From assembly GCA_019695455.1 (NCBI GenBank), contig JAEUAC010000027.1, positions 1 to 32,869 of the forward strand: a stretch of 32,869 nucleotides of DNA, written 5' to 3'. The DNA is from Methylorubrum extorquens (GTDB taxonomy: Bacteria; Pseudomonadota; Alphaproteobacteria; Rhizobiales; Beijerinckiaceae). Below are positions 22,592-30,593 of the stretch, piece by piece. Every line of letters starts with the position of its first letter. Position 1 is the stretch's first letter. Below the pieces are notes generated by a model, which made no database searches, had not been told where the DNA came from, and saw nothing but the letters and a program-made list of their open reading frames with translations. Position numbers and translations under genes: made by a program.

Positions 22592-23554
22592 ATGAGCTGG
22601 ACACCCTGCCCCGACCCGACGCCCGGCGACCGGAAGGCCGCGGACGCGATCGAGCTCCTGATCGTGCCGCGCGCCGTCGATCTCGGCGAGATGACCGTGC
22701 GGCGCGCGCTTCCCTCCATCAAGCGCCAGATGGTCGGGCCCTTCATCTTCTTCGACCAGATGGGTCCGGCCGAGTTCCTGACCGATCAGGGCATCGACGT
22801 GCGCCCCCACCCGCACATCAACCTCGCCACCGTGACCTACCTGTTCGAGGGCCAGATCCTGCACCGCGACAGCCTCGGCACGGAGCGGACCATCGAGCCC
22901 GGCGCCGTGAACTGGATGCGGGCGGGGCGCGGCATCGTGCATTCGGAGCGCACGAGCCCGGAGCGCAAGCACGCGGGCCAGAGGCTGTTCGGCATCCAGA
23001 CCTGGATGGCGCTGCCGACCGCCCAGGAGGAGAGCGACCCGGCCTTCGTCCACCACGGCGCCGACGCGCTGCCGATCGTCGAGGCGGACGGCATCCGGGC
23101 GCGCGTCATCTCGGGCGAGCTGCTCGGGGCGCGCTCGCCGCTCGTGAGCCCCTCCGAGACGGTCTACGCGCACCTGCAGCTGCGCGCCGGCGCCCGCCTG
23201 CCGGTCGAGCCCTCCTTCGACGAGCGCGCCGTCTACACGCTTGCGGGCGAGATCGACATCGCGGGCGACCGGTTCGGGCCGGGCCAGCTCCTCGTGCTGC
23301 GTCCCGGCGACCCGATCGTCGTCGGCGCCGTCAGCGATGCCGAGTTCATGCTGTTCGGCGGGGCGCCCATGGAGGGGCCGCGCTACATCTGGTGGAACTT
23401 CGTGTCGTCGCGCCTCGACCGCATCGAGCAGGCGAAGGAGGAATGGGCGAACGGCCGGTTCGACACGGTGCCGGGGGACGTGGAGGAGTTCATCCCCCTG
23501 CCCGACACGGCCGACAGCCCGCGGCGCGCGACGGGCGGCGTGTTCTACCCCTGA
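22592..23554 (+). CDS. Pirin family protein
   Basis: Bicupin protein of 320 residues. The N-terminal cupin keeps all four iron ligands known from human pirin: His73 and His75 in RPHPHINLATVTY, and His117 and Glu119 in GRGIVHSER, with the same 44-residue spacing as in human pirin. The C-terminal cupin (about 180-265) has the RAVYTLAGEIDIAG and LLVLRPGDPIVV strands. Several bacterial pirins are quercetin dioxygenases or act in redox regulation (family knowledge), and the role here is open. The tail is longer than average and Glu-rich (EEFIPLPDTADSP). An AGAGGA-type ribosome site precedes the ATG. Confidence 0.93.
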   Translation: MSWTPCPDPTPGDRKAADAIELLIVPRAVDLGEMTVRRALPSIKRQMVGPFIFFDQMGPAEFLTDQGIDVRPHPHINLATVTYLFEGQILHRDSLGTERTIEPGAVNWMRAGRGIVHSERTSPERKHAGQRLFGIQTWMALPTAQEESDPAFVHHGADALPIVEADGIRARVISGELLGARSPLVSPSETVYAHLQLRAGARLPVEPSFDERAVYTLAGEIDIAGDRFGPGQLLVLRPGDPIVVGAVSDAEFMLFGGAPMEGPRYIWWNFVSSRLDRIEQAKEEWANGRFDTVPGDVEEFIPLPDTADSPRRATGGVFYP

Positions 23555-23560
23555 CGCGCC

Positions 23561-23580
23561 CGGCGGGCCGCGGCCCGCCG
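23561..23580. terminator. 20-bp perfect palindrome between convergent genes
   Basis: CGGCGGGCCG followed by CGGCCCGCCG is a perfect, GC-only palindrome. It fills most of the 28-bp gap between the pirin stop and the convergent DUF4166 gene stop. As RNA it would form a very stable hairpin in either direction, so a bidirectional terminator is the simplest reading. There is no T tract. Confidence 0.5.
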
Positions 23581-23582
23581 CG

Positions 23583-25250
23583 TCACGGCGACGACCGTCT
23601 CCCGCTCGCGCCGGGATCGGGCGGAGCGACGTCCAGCCAGCCGCGGTAATGCACGACCGGGCCGACGAGCGGCAGCGCGATCGGGACGTCGAAGCGGAAA
23701 TGGCCGTCCTCCTCCCACTCGCGCGCCTCCGAGCGGGGCGCGAGCGCGAGCGGCAGCGGCACGCCGGCGACCGACCATCGGCGCATCGCCATGCGCAGGC
23801 CGCTCCCCTCCGTCGCCAGGTCGAAGGCGAACCGGAACGGTCCGAACCGCTCGACGAGCCGCGAGCCGCCGCGCGAGAGCTCGCTCGTGAAGCGCCGTCC
23901 GGCGAAGTCGCGCGTCCAGCGCTCCACGCCGTCGCGCTCCGCGAACGCGACGTGCAGGGCGTGCTCGCCCGCGGCGGGGAAGCGGAACAGGGCGGCGACG
24001 AGCCGCGCGAGCGGATGGGCGCCGCGCAGGACAACGGCGCGGCCGGAGGCGCCCCCGTCCCGGAGCACGCCGTGCAGGGCCGCGAGCGTGGGTGCGAGGC
24101 CGTCGAAACGCTCGCCCATGACGCGCCGGTAGAGCGGATCGGGCTGGGGGACCTCGACGGTCTCGTGCCGGACGGAGAGGGCCGCGAAGCCCGGGGCGAA
24201 GTCGGCGAGCGCGAGGCTCTCGCCCGCGTCCCGCGCGCCGGGCGCGACCCGGCCGGCGAGCACACGCTCCGCCAGGACGGCCGCCGCCAGCGTCGGGATC
24301 TCGGGCCCGTGCCCGTCCGCCGCGATCAGCGTCCAGCGCCGCTCGACGCGACGCCCGTCGGCCCACCCGAAGAGCCGCACGACCATGCCGGACCGGTCGG
24401 AGCCCCACCGGGCCGTCAGCCGCTGGACCGGCAGGAGGAAACGCGACAGCCGGCGCAGCGAGGGGACGAGTCCCCACCGGACCGGCCAGCTCGCCAGCCA
24501 CAGGCCGACCGACTGGATCGCGAGCTCGGTCCCGGCCCGGAACACGACGGAGGGCCGGCCGGGCAGGCGGTCCGGCAGCAGGTCGAGATCCGGCACCTCC
24601 GCCAGCGCGACCCAGCGGCGGCCGAGCGAGGGTCCGTCCGAGAGCGCGAACCGCTCGCGCCGCAGCTCCTGCCAGCCGTGGCCGGCGACGACCCGCCGGC
24701 CGCGCCACAGGGCGACCGGCCGGCCGACATAGCCCAGGATGGCGGCCGCGACCGACGCGCCGGCCGTCGCCCGGTTGGAGGCGCTGATCGCGATCTCGAC
24801 CGCGCTCACGCGCTCCAGGCCGGCCGCGAGATGCCGCACGACGGCGCCCGACAGCGCGGGCACGCTCGAGCAGCCGGAGAGCACGACGGTTCCGGCGGCG
24901 CGGGCGGCGGCGTCGAGCGCGCCGATGCCGGCCACGAAGTCGCGGGCGTCGGCGAGGTCGAGATAGGGGATCGCGGCCGCGACGCAGGCGGCGGGCACCC
25001 GGGCTTCGCTGCCCTGGAAGGGGCCCGCGGCGTCGATCACGAGGTCCGGCCCCACCGTCGCGAGGAGCGACGCGACGCCGGCGTCGCGATCCGCCCGGAT
25101 CGGACGGCAGCCGGCGTGCCGGAGGCAGAAGGCGGCGGCCCGCGCGCGATGGCGGCCGGCGACCACGACGTCGTGGCCGGCCGCCGCGAGCCGGCGCGAC
25201 AGCCGGCCGCCGAACCCGCCATAGCCGCCGAAGACGAGGATCGTGCTCAT
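23583..25250 (-). CDS. Saccharopine-dehydrogenase-like NAD-binding protein with C-terminal DUF4166
   Basis: Two-part protein of 555 residues. Residues 1-130 form a Rossmann domain with ILVFGGYGGFGGRLSRRLAAAGHDVVVAGR and DLVIDAAGPFQ, as in saccharopine-dehydrogenase-like proteins. The middle part (about 130-370) is the matching substrate/dimer domain, with SGCSSVPALSGAV and a hydrophobic ELAIQSVGLWLASWPV stretch that may touch the membrane. From about 375 the DUF4166 region follows (LYRRVMGERFDGLAPTLAALHG, VERWTRDFAGRRF, and YRGWLDV near the end). No catalytic activity is established for this architecture as far as I know. The gene lies 40 bp downstream of the TetR gene on the same strand, so it is a likely member of the TetR operon. 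Confidence 0.82.
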   Translation of the reverse strand: MSTILVFGGYGGFGGRLSRRLAAAGHDVVVAGRHRARAAAFCLRHAGCRPIRADRDAGVASLLATVGPDLVIDAAGPFQGSEARVPAACVAAAIPYLDLADARDFVAGIGALDAAARAAGTVVLSGCSSVPALSGAVVRHLAAGLERVSAVEIAISASNRATAGASVAAAILGYVGRPVALWRGRRVVAGHGWQELRRERFALSDGPSLGRRWVALAEVPDLDLLPDRLPGRPSVVFRAGTELAIQSVGLWLASWPVRWGLVPSLRRLSRFLLPVQRLTARWGSDRSGMVVRLFGWADGRRVERRWTLIAADGHGPEIPTLAAAVLAERVLAGRVAPGARDAGESLALADFAPGFAALSVRHETVEVPQPDPLYRRVMGERFDGLAPTLAALHGVLRDGGASGRAVVLRGAHPLARLVAALFRFPAAGEHALHVAFAERDGVERWTRDFAGRRFTSELSRGGSRLVERFGPFRFAFDLATEGSGLRMAMRRWSVAGVPLPLALAPRSEAREWEEDGHFRFDVPIALPLVGPVVHYRGWLDVAPPDPGASGRRSSP

Positions 25251-25290
25251 GGCCCCGCGGTCCCGGGCGAAGGCGGTCGCCTCTCCACCG

Positions 25291-25863
25291 TCAGGGCCGC
25301 CGGACGGTCAGGCCGTCGACGAAGATGTCGACCATGCGCTGCACGCTCTCCTGCCAGCCCGGCCGGTCCTGCAGGTAGCACATGCCCACGAGCGTCCTGA
25401 CGACGTCCTCGGGACCGACGTCGCGGCGGATCTCGCCCGCCGCCACGGCCCGGTCGAGGAGCGCGCCGACCGCGGCCGTCAGGCGCTCGAAGCTGGAGCG
25501 CGTCAGCTCGGATTGTCCGTCGACCACCAGCGCGAGGGCCGCCACCATGCCCTTCTTCGTGGCCACGAACTCGACGTTGGCCCGCAGCCAGTGTCGGAGC
25601 GCATCCGTCGCGCTCGCCTCCTTCAGGAGGTCCTGCGCGAGGTCGGAGAGCTGCTGCACCTCGCGCCGGTAGACCGCCTCGAACAGTTCCTGCCGCGTCG
25701 GGAAATGGCGATAGAGCGTGCCGATGCCGACGCCGGCCGTGCGGGCGACCGTCTCGAGGCTCGCGTCCGGGCCGCCGGCGCTGAACACGGCCTTTGCGGC
25801 CGCCAGCACCCGCTCGCGGTTGCGGACCGCGTCCGCGCGCGGCTTGCGCGCCCCGACCGGCAT
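25291..25863 (-). CDS. TetR/AcrR family transcriptional regulator
   Basis: DNA-binding repressor of 190 residues from the ATG at 25863. The N-terminal helix-turn-helix is clear: RERVLAAAKAVFSAGGPDAS, then TVARTAGVGIGTLYRHFPTRQELFEAVYRREV, the classic TetR recognition helix and GTLYRHFP motif. The ligand domain (about 75-190) is close to the SbtR-like C-terminal type, with LRHWLRANVEFVATKKGM and VGMCYLQDRPGW. In-frame non-ATG starts further upstream exist but would add a Gly/Val-rich stretch outside the family alignment. It is divergent from the molybdenum hydroxylase operon and precedes the DUF4166 gene, so it probably controls both its own operon and the hydroxylase genes (inference). Confidence 0.92.
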   Translation of the reverse strand: MPVGARKPRADAVRNRERVLAAAKAVFSAGGPDASLETVARTAGVGIGTLYRHFPTRQELFEAVYRREVQQLSDLAQDLLKEASATDALRHWLRANVEFVATKKGMVAALALVVDGQSELTRSSFERLTAAVGALLDRAVAAGEIRRDVGPEDVVRTLVGMCYLQDRPGWQESVQRMVDIFVDGLTVRRP

Positions 25864-25888
25864 GGCTCGTCCGCCCACGATCCCCACT

Positions 25889-25905
25889 CCCACTTGTCCC
25901 ACTTG
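25889..25905. promoter_or_regulatory. Direct repeat upstream of the TetR gene
   Basis: CCCACTTG occurs twice (25889-25896 and 25898-25905), with a 9-bp period, and a partial third copy CCCACT sits at 25883-25888. The repeats lie 26-42 bp before the TetR ATG, at the tetR-proximal side of the 194-bp gap shared with the hydroxylase operon. They may be regulator contacts. TetR operators are usually inverted rather than direct repeats, so the assignment is tentative. Confidence 0.35.
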
Positions 25906-26057
25906 CAAACCGGAGGCGCCCTCCGTATCTAGCTTCCAGCCGTTCCAAACTGCCGGGACGCCGCCCGGCCGCCAGCCATGGCACGGACGTCGTCTGTTTT
26001 CGATCCCGTTCGCCGACGTCGCTCCCGACCGGCGGACAGCTCTGAGCGGAGCCCTGC

Positions 26058-26555
26058 ATGAGCCTCACCGCCACCTTCACCGTGAACGGGGTCCGACGAC
26101 AGGTTGACCTCCCCGACCCGCGCGTCACGCTGCTCGACCTGCTGCGCGAGCGGCTGGACCTCACCGGCACCAAGAAGGGCTGCGACCGCGGGCAATGCGG
26201 GGCCTGCACGATCCTGGTCAACGGGCGGCGCACCAATGCCTGCCTCGCGCTCGCGATCAGCCACGACGGCGCGGAGATCACGACCATCGAGGGGCTCGCG
26301 ACGGACGGCGTCCTGCATCCCGTGCAGGAGGCGTTCATCGCCCATGACGGGTTCCAGTGCGGGTTCTGCACGCCCGGCCAGATCATGAGCGCGGTCGGCC
26401 TCATCGCCGAGGGCCAGGCGGGGATGGACCCGGAGCGGGTGCGCGAGGGCATGAGCGGCAACCTCTGCCGCTGCGGTGCCTATGCGGGGATCACGGAGGC
26501 CGTGCTGGACGCCCAGGCCCGGCTCGACGCGCAGGACCGGAGCCAGGCGGCATGA
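26058..26555 (+). CDS. Aldehyde/xanthine oxidoreductase family 2Fe-2S subunit (PaoA-like)
   Basis: Small electron-transfer subunit of a molybdenum hydroxylase, 165 residues. The plant-ferredoxin-like domain binds cluster II through Cys42, Cys47, Cys50 and Cys62 (GCDRGQCGAC and NAC). The helical domain binds cluster I through Cys101, Cys104, Cys137 and Cys139 (QCGFCTPG and CRCGAY). All eight ligands are present. Unlike E. coli PaoA it has no twin-arginine leader: the protein starts directly with the ferredoxin strand LTATFTVNG, so the complex should stay in the cytoplasm. A GAGCGGA ribosome site precedes the ATG at 26058. The stop overlaps the FAD-subunit start (ATGA). Confidence 0.94.
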   Translation: MSLTATFTVNGVRRQVDLPDPRVTLLDLLRERLDLTGTKKGCDRGQCGACTILVNGRRTNACLALAISHDGAEITTIEGLATDGVLHPVQEAFIAHDGFQCGFCTPGQIMSAVGLIAEGQAGMDPERVREGMSGNLCRCGAYAGITEAVLDAQARLDAQDRSQAA

Positions 26556-27610
26556 AGACCTTCGACTACGTCCGGCCCGCCTCCGTCGCCGAGGCCGTCG
26601 CGGCCGCGGCCGCGCCCGGCGCCGCCTTTCTCGCCGCGGGCACGAACCTGCTCGACCTCATGAAGGGCGGCATCGCCCGCCCCGACCGGCTCGTCGACGT
26701 GACGCGGCTGCCCGGGCTCGACCGCATCGAGCGGAGCCACGACGGCGGGTTCCGCATCGGCGCGACCGTCCGCAACGCGGACCTCGCCCACGACGCGGCC
26801 TTCGCCCGCGCCTGCCCGGCCGTGGCGGAGGCGCTGCTGTCCGGCGCGTCCGCCCAGCTGCGCAACGCCGCGACCACCGGCGGCAACCTCCTCCAGCGCA
26901 CGCGCTGCCCGTATTTCTACGACACGGCCAGCGCCTGCAACAAGCGCGAGCCCGGCTCCGGCTGCGACGCGCGCGAGGGCGAGAACCGCCTCCACGCGGT
27001 GCTCGGCTGGAGCGACAGCTGCATCGCCACGAACCCGTCCGACCTCTGCGTGCCGCTCGTCGCCCTGGACGCGATCGTCGAGATCGAGGGCCGGGCCGGC
27101 CGGCGCGAGATCCCGCTCGAGGCGTTCCACCGCCTGCCGGGCGACGCGCCGGAGCGCGACAGCGTGCTCGAACCGGGCGACCTGATCGTCGCCGTCCGCG
27201 TCCCGGCCGAGGCGGCCGCCTTCGCCGGCCATGCGCGCTACCTGAAGGTCCGGGAGCGCACCTCCTACGCCTTCGCGGTCGTGTCCGCCGCGGCCGGCCT
27301 GCGGCTCGAGGGGGGCCGGATCGCCGAGGCCCGCATCGCGCTCGGGGGCGTCGCCCTGAAGCCGTGGCGCGCCCGGGAGGCCGAGGCGACGCTCGCCGGA
27401 GCTCCGGCCGGTCCCGAGGCGTTCCGCCGGGCCGCCGACGTCGCGCTGGCCGAGGCCCGGCCCTCGGGCGACAACGCCTTCAAGATCGAGCTCGCGCGCC
27501 GGATCGTGGTGCGCGCGCTGACGCTCGCGGCCGCCGGCACGCCCGACCGGGTCGCGGCGCTGCCCGCCTCCGCCTTCGCCGCATCGACCGGAGCCACCCT
27601 CCATGTCTGA
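26552..27610 (+). CDS. Molybdenum hydroxylase FAD-binding subunit with extra 4Fe-4S site (PaoB-like)
   Basis: Middle subunit of 352 residues. FAD binding is shown by FLAAGTNLLDLMKGG (26-40), near the N-terminus, and by ATTGGNLLQRTRC (107-119). An insertion after the second motif carries Cys119, Cys129, Cys138 and Cys157 (RTRCPYFYD, CNKREPGSGC and SDSCIATNPSD). This is the same arrangement that holds a 4Fe-4S cluster in E. coli PaoB and 4-hydroxybenzoyl-CoA-reductase-like flavin subunits. It points to a PaoABC-type aldehyde oxidoreductase rather than a plain xanthine dehydrogenase. The C-terminal CO-dehydrogenase-flavoprotein domain (about 235-335) follows. It overlaps the small-subunit gene by 4 bp and the large-subunit gene by 8 bp. 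Confidence 0.93.
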   Translation: MKTFDYVRPASVAEAVAAAAAPGAAFLAAGTNLLDLMKGGIARPDRLVDVTRLPGLDRIERSHDGGFRIGATVRNADLAHDAAFARACPAVAEALLSGASAQLRNAATTGGNLLQRTRCPYFYDTASACNKREPGSGCDAREGENRLHAVLGWSDSCIATNPSDLCVPLVALDAIVEIEGRAGRREIPLEAFHRLPGDAPERDSVLEPGDLIVAVRVPAEAAAFAGHARYLKVRERTSYAFAVVSAAAGLRLEGGRIAEARIALGGVALKPWRAREAEATLAGAPAGPEAFRRAADVALAEARPSGDNAFKIELARRIVVRALTLAAAGTPDRVAALPASAFAASTGATLHV

Positions 27611-29857
27611 GATCGCCCTCAACCAGGCGCCCGCCCATCTCCGGCAGGGCTCCAACATCGGCCAGCCGCTGACCCGCCGCGAGGGGATCCTCAAGGTGAC
27701 CGGCGCCGCGACCTACGCGGCCGACAACAACCCGCCCGGGATGCTCTACGCCGTCCTCGCCGTGAGCAGCGTCGCGCGCGGCCGGGTGGCCTCGCTCGAC
27801 GTGGCGGCCGCCAGGGCGCATCCGGGGATCGTCGACGTCATGACGCCCGGGAACCGCCCGGCGCTCGCCCAGGACCCGGACGCGAAGGACCATCCCTTCA
27901 TGTTCCGCATGGAACTGCTGCAGAACGACCGGGTGCGCTACGCCAACCAGCCGATCGCGGTCGTGATCGGCGAGACGCTGGAGGCCGCGACCGAAGGCGC
28001 GACCCTCCTCGCGCCGACCTACGAGACCGAGACCGCCCGCACGGGGCTCGACGGCGGCGAGAGCTTCGCGCCGCCCGCCGTCGGCGTCGGCAATCCGGCC
28101 TCCGTGGACCGCGGCGACGTCGAGGCGGGCCTCGCGGCCGCGTCGCGCACGATCGACGCGACCTACGAGACGCCGGCGCAGTACCACAACGCCATGGAGC
28201 CGCACGCGATCGTGGCGTCCTGGACCGCGGACGGGCTGTCGATCGACACGCCGAGCCAGGGGCTCGCCATGGCGCAGGGGCGCATCGCCGGCCTCTTCGG
28301 CATCGCGCCGGACTCGATCCACATCCGGTCGCCCTATCTCGGCGGCGGGTTCGGCTCGAAGGGCCTGATCTCGGGCCCGCAGATCCTCGGCATCCTGGCC
28401 GCCAAGATGACGGGCCGGCCCGTGAAGCTCGTGCTGCGGCGCGAACAGATGTACGGGCCCGTCGGCCACCGGGCGCCCACGCGCCAGCGGCTGCGGCTCG
28501 GCGCGGATGCCGGAGGGGCGCTGACGGCGCTCGACCACCACACGAGGACGGCGTCGAGCACCTTCGACGACTTCTTCGAGCCCGCCTCCGACATCTCGCA
28601 CACGCTCTACGCGAGCCCGAACCTCGCCACCTCGCACGAGGCGGTGCGGCTCGACACGGGCACGCCCCTCTTCATGCGGGCGCCCGGCGAGGCGACGGGG
28701 TCGATCGCCCTCGAGAGCGCCATCGACGAGATGGCGGAGGCCTGCGGCATGGACCCGCTCGCCTTCCGCCTGAGGAACTACGCCGACGCGGAGCCGATCT
28801 CGGGCAAGCCGTTCTCGTCGAAGGCGCTGCGCGAATGCTACCGGCAGGGCGCCGAGCGCTTCGGCTGGTCGGCGCGCCCGCTCGCGCCCCGGCAGATGCG
28901 CGACGAGGCGGGACTGCTCGTCGGCTGGGGCATGGGCACGGCGACCTTCCCGGCGCTGATGTTCGCGGCCGAGGCGCGCGCCGTCATCCGCCGCGACGGG
29001 ACGGGTCTCATGGAGACGGGCGCCCACGACATGGGCCAGGGCGCCTGGACGGCGCTCGCCCAGATCGCGGCCGACGGGCTCGGCCTCGACATCGACCGCG
29101 TCGAGTTCAGGGCCGGCACCTCCGACCTGCCGGATGCGGGCATCGCCGGCGGCTCGGCCCATACGGCGACCGCCGGCACCGCGCTCCACAAGGCGGGCGA
29201 GGACGCGATCGCGAAGCTCGCGGCGCTGGCCCTCCGGGACGAGCGCTCGCCGCTCTACGGGGCCGGCAACGCGGGCGTCGTCGCCCGCGACGGTCGCCTG
29301 CACCGCCGCGACGACGAAAGCCGCAGCGAGAGCTACGCGGACATCCTGGCGCGGGCGGACGTCCCGTCCGTCGAGGGTCGCGGCAAGGGCGCGGCCGATC
29401 CGGCGGCGCAGGAGGCCTACGCCATGCACGCCCACGGCGCCGTGTTCGCGGAGGTGAAGGTCGATCCCGACCTCGGCCAGGTGCGGGCGACGCGGCTCGT
29501 CGGCGCCTTCGCCATCGGGCGGGTGATCAATCCCCGCATGGTGCGCAGCCAGATCTACGGCGGCATGATCTGGGGCGTGTCGTTCGCCCTGCACGAGAAG
29601 GCCATCGTCGACGCCCGCACGGGCCGGCCCATGAACCCGAACCTCGGCGAGTACCACATCCCCGTGAACGCCGACGTGCCGGCCCTCGAGGCGATCGTCG
29701 TCGACGAGCAGGACGCGCACGTGAACGCGCTCGGCATCAAGGCGTGGGCGAGATCGGCGTCACGGGGTCGGCGGGGGCCGTCGCCAACGCGATCTGGCAC
29801 GCGACCGGGACGCGCGTCCGCGAGTTCCCGGTCACGCTGGACCGCCTGCTCGGCTGA
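27603..29857 (+). CDS. Molybdenum hydroxylase Mo-cofactor-binding large subunit (PaoC-like), with a one-base frameshift near the 3' end
   Basis: Catalytic subunit that would bind molybdopterin cytosine dinucleotide and hydroxylate an aldehyde or heteroaromatic substrate. The N-terminal domain (LTRREGILKVTGAATYAAD onward) and Mo-cofactor motifs are present: SPYLGGGFGSKG, MRAPGEATGSIALESAIDEMA, GAHDMGQGAWTALAQIAADGLG and GGSAHTATAGTAL. Reading continues normally to GIK at residue 713, where the family motif should be KGVGEIGVTGSAGAVANA. Instead the frame reads KAWARSAS and runs to 29909. Adding one G near 29741 restores KGVGE, a normal C-terminus ending RLLG, and a stop at 29857 (about 751 residues). 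The lost Glu of KGVGE is the catalytic base. This may be a real mutation, giving an inactive enzyme, or a sequencing error in a G run. No XdhC/PaoD-like maturation gene is in the window. Confidence 0.85.
29739..29745 (+). other. Frameshift site in the Mo-binding subunit
   Basis: The sequence AAGGCGTGGGCGAG begins at 29739. Family members need AAG-GGC-GTG-GGC-GAG (Lys-Gly-Val-Gly-Glu), so one G is missing from the first G run. Downstream, the +2 frame encodes the conserved ending without interruption up to the stop at 29855-29857. Confidence 0.85.
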
Positions 29858-29871
29858 CGACCAGCCCGCCG

Positions 29872-29904
29872 GATGCGGCTCCCCCCTGGAGCCGGCGCCG
29901 CATC
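29872..29904 (+). terminator. Hairpin after the molybdenum hydroxylase operon
   Basis: The left arm GATGCGGCTCC (29872-29882) can pair with GGAGCCG (29888-29894) through CGGCTCC, or with GCCGCATC (29897-29904) through GATGCGGC. These give two mutually exclusive stems. It begins 15 nt after the frame-corrected stop of the large subunit, where a terminator is expected. It would lie inside the coding region if the frameshifted frame to 29909 were the true end. Confidence 0.45.
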
Positions 29905-29950
29905 GGTGACAGGATGGATCCCGACCCATGACGAGGATCGGGAGCATCCC

Positions 29951-30586
29951 ATGAGCGATGGCGGGCTGGACGCGAAGGCGCCGATCCGGACGGCGGACGA
30001 GCTTCGGCGGGAATACGGGCCCATCAACCCGCTCGCCGACAAGAAGGTGATGCCGTTCCTCGACACGTTCTGCCGGGACTTCATCGCGCTCTCGCCCTTC
30101 CTCGTCCTCGCCTCCAGCGACGGCGAGGGGCGGGCGGATGCGAGCCCGCGCGGCGACGCGCCCGGCTTCGTCGCCGTGCTCGACGACAGGACGCTCCTCA
30201 TCCCCGACCGGCTCGGCAACAAGCGCGTCGATTCGTTCGGCAACATCCTGGCCGCGCCGGGCGTCGGCCTCATCTTCATGGTGCCGGGCATCAACGAGAC
30301 GCTGCGCGTGAACGGCCGGGCCGCGATCACGCGGGACGCGGCCCTGCTGGCGCCGCTCGTCGCGGGCGGCAAGGTGCCGACCGTCGGCCTCCTCGTCCAC
30401 GTGGACGAGACCTTCTTCCATTGCGGCAAGGCGCTGATGCGCTCGAAGCTCTGGGACGCGGGCGCGCAGGTCCCCCGCGACGCCTTCCCGACGCTCGGCC
30501 GCATCATCGCCGAGCAGACCGCCTCCATCGACGTCGCGACCGCCGAGAAGACCATGGAGGAGGCCTACCGGCTCCGCCTCTACTGA
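29951..30586 (+). CDS. Pyridoxamine 5'-phosphate oxidase (PPOX) class flavin-binding family protein
   Basis: Split-barrel protein of 211 residues. The first strands FLVLASSDGEGRADASPRGDAPGFVAVLDDRTLLIPDRLGNKR form the FMN/F420-type barrel, in which SPRGD and the PDRxGN segment line the flavin phosphate. GVGLIFMVPGINETLRVNGRAAIT follows. The overall pattern (about 200 residues, with a C-terminal VGLLVHVDETFFHCGKALMRSKLW) fits the MSMEG_1061-type branch of FMN-dependent PPOX proteins. Substrates of this branch are unknown, and pyridoxal synthesis is not implied. The GGGAG ribosome site and ATG at 29951 set the start. It converges on cobN with only 7 bp between the two stops. Confidence 0.88.
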   Translation: MSDGGLDAKAPIRTADELRREYGPINPLADKKVMPFLDTFCRDFIALSPFLVLASSDGEGRADASPRGDAPGFVAVLDDRTLLIPDRLGNKRVDSFGNILAAPGVGLIFMVPGINETLRVNGRAAITRDAALLAPLVAGGKVPTVGLLVHVDETFFHCGKALMRSKLWDAGAQVPRDAFPTLGRIIAEQTASIDVATAEKTMEEAYRLRLY

Positions 30587-30593
30587 GGGCCGG

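Noticed and set aside
26058..29857. Assignment as xanthine dehydrogenase (XdhABC) or CO dehydrogenase (CoxSML)
   Set aside because: The four-Cys insertion in the FAD subunit fits the PaoB type, and the neighbours contain no purine genes. The AYRCAFR-like CO dehydrogenase active-site loop is not seen.
29858..29909. C-terminal extension of the Mo-binding subunit in the uninterrupted frame
   Set aside because: The sequence after residue 713 is Ser/Arg-rich and unlike the family, while the next frame holds the conserved ending; the extension is a frameshift product and crosses a hairpin.
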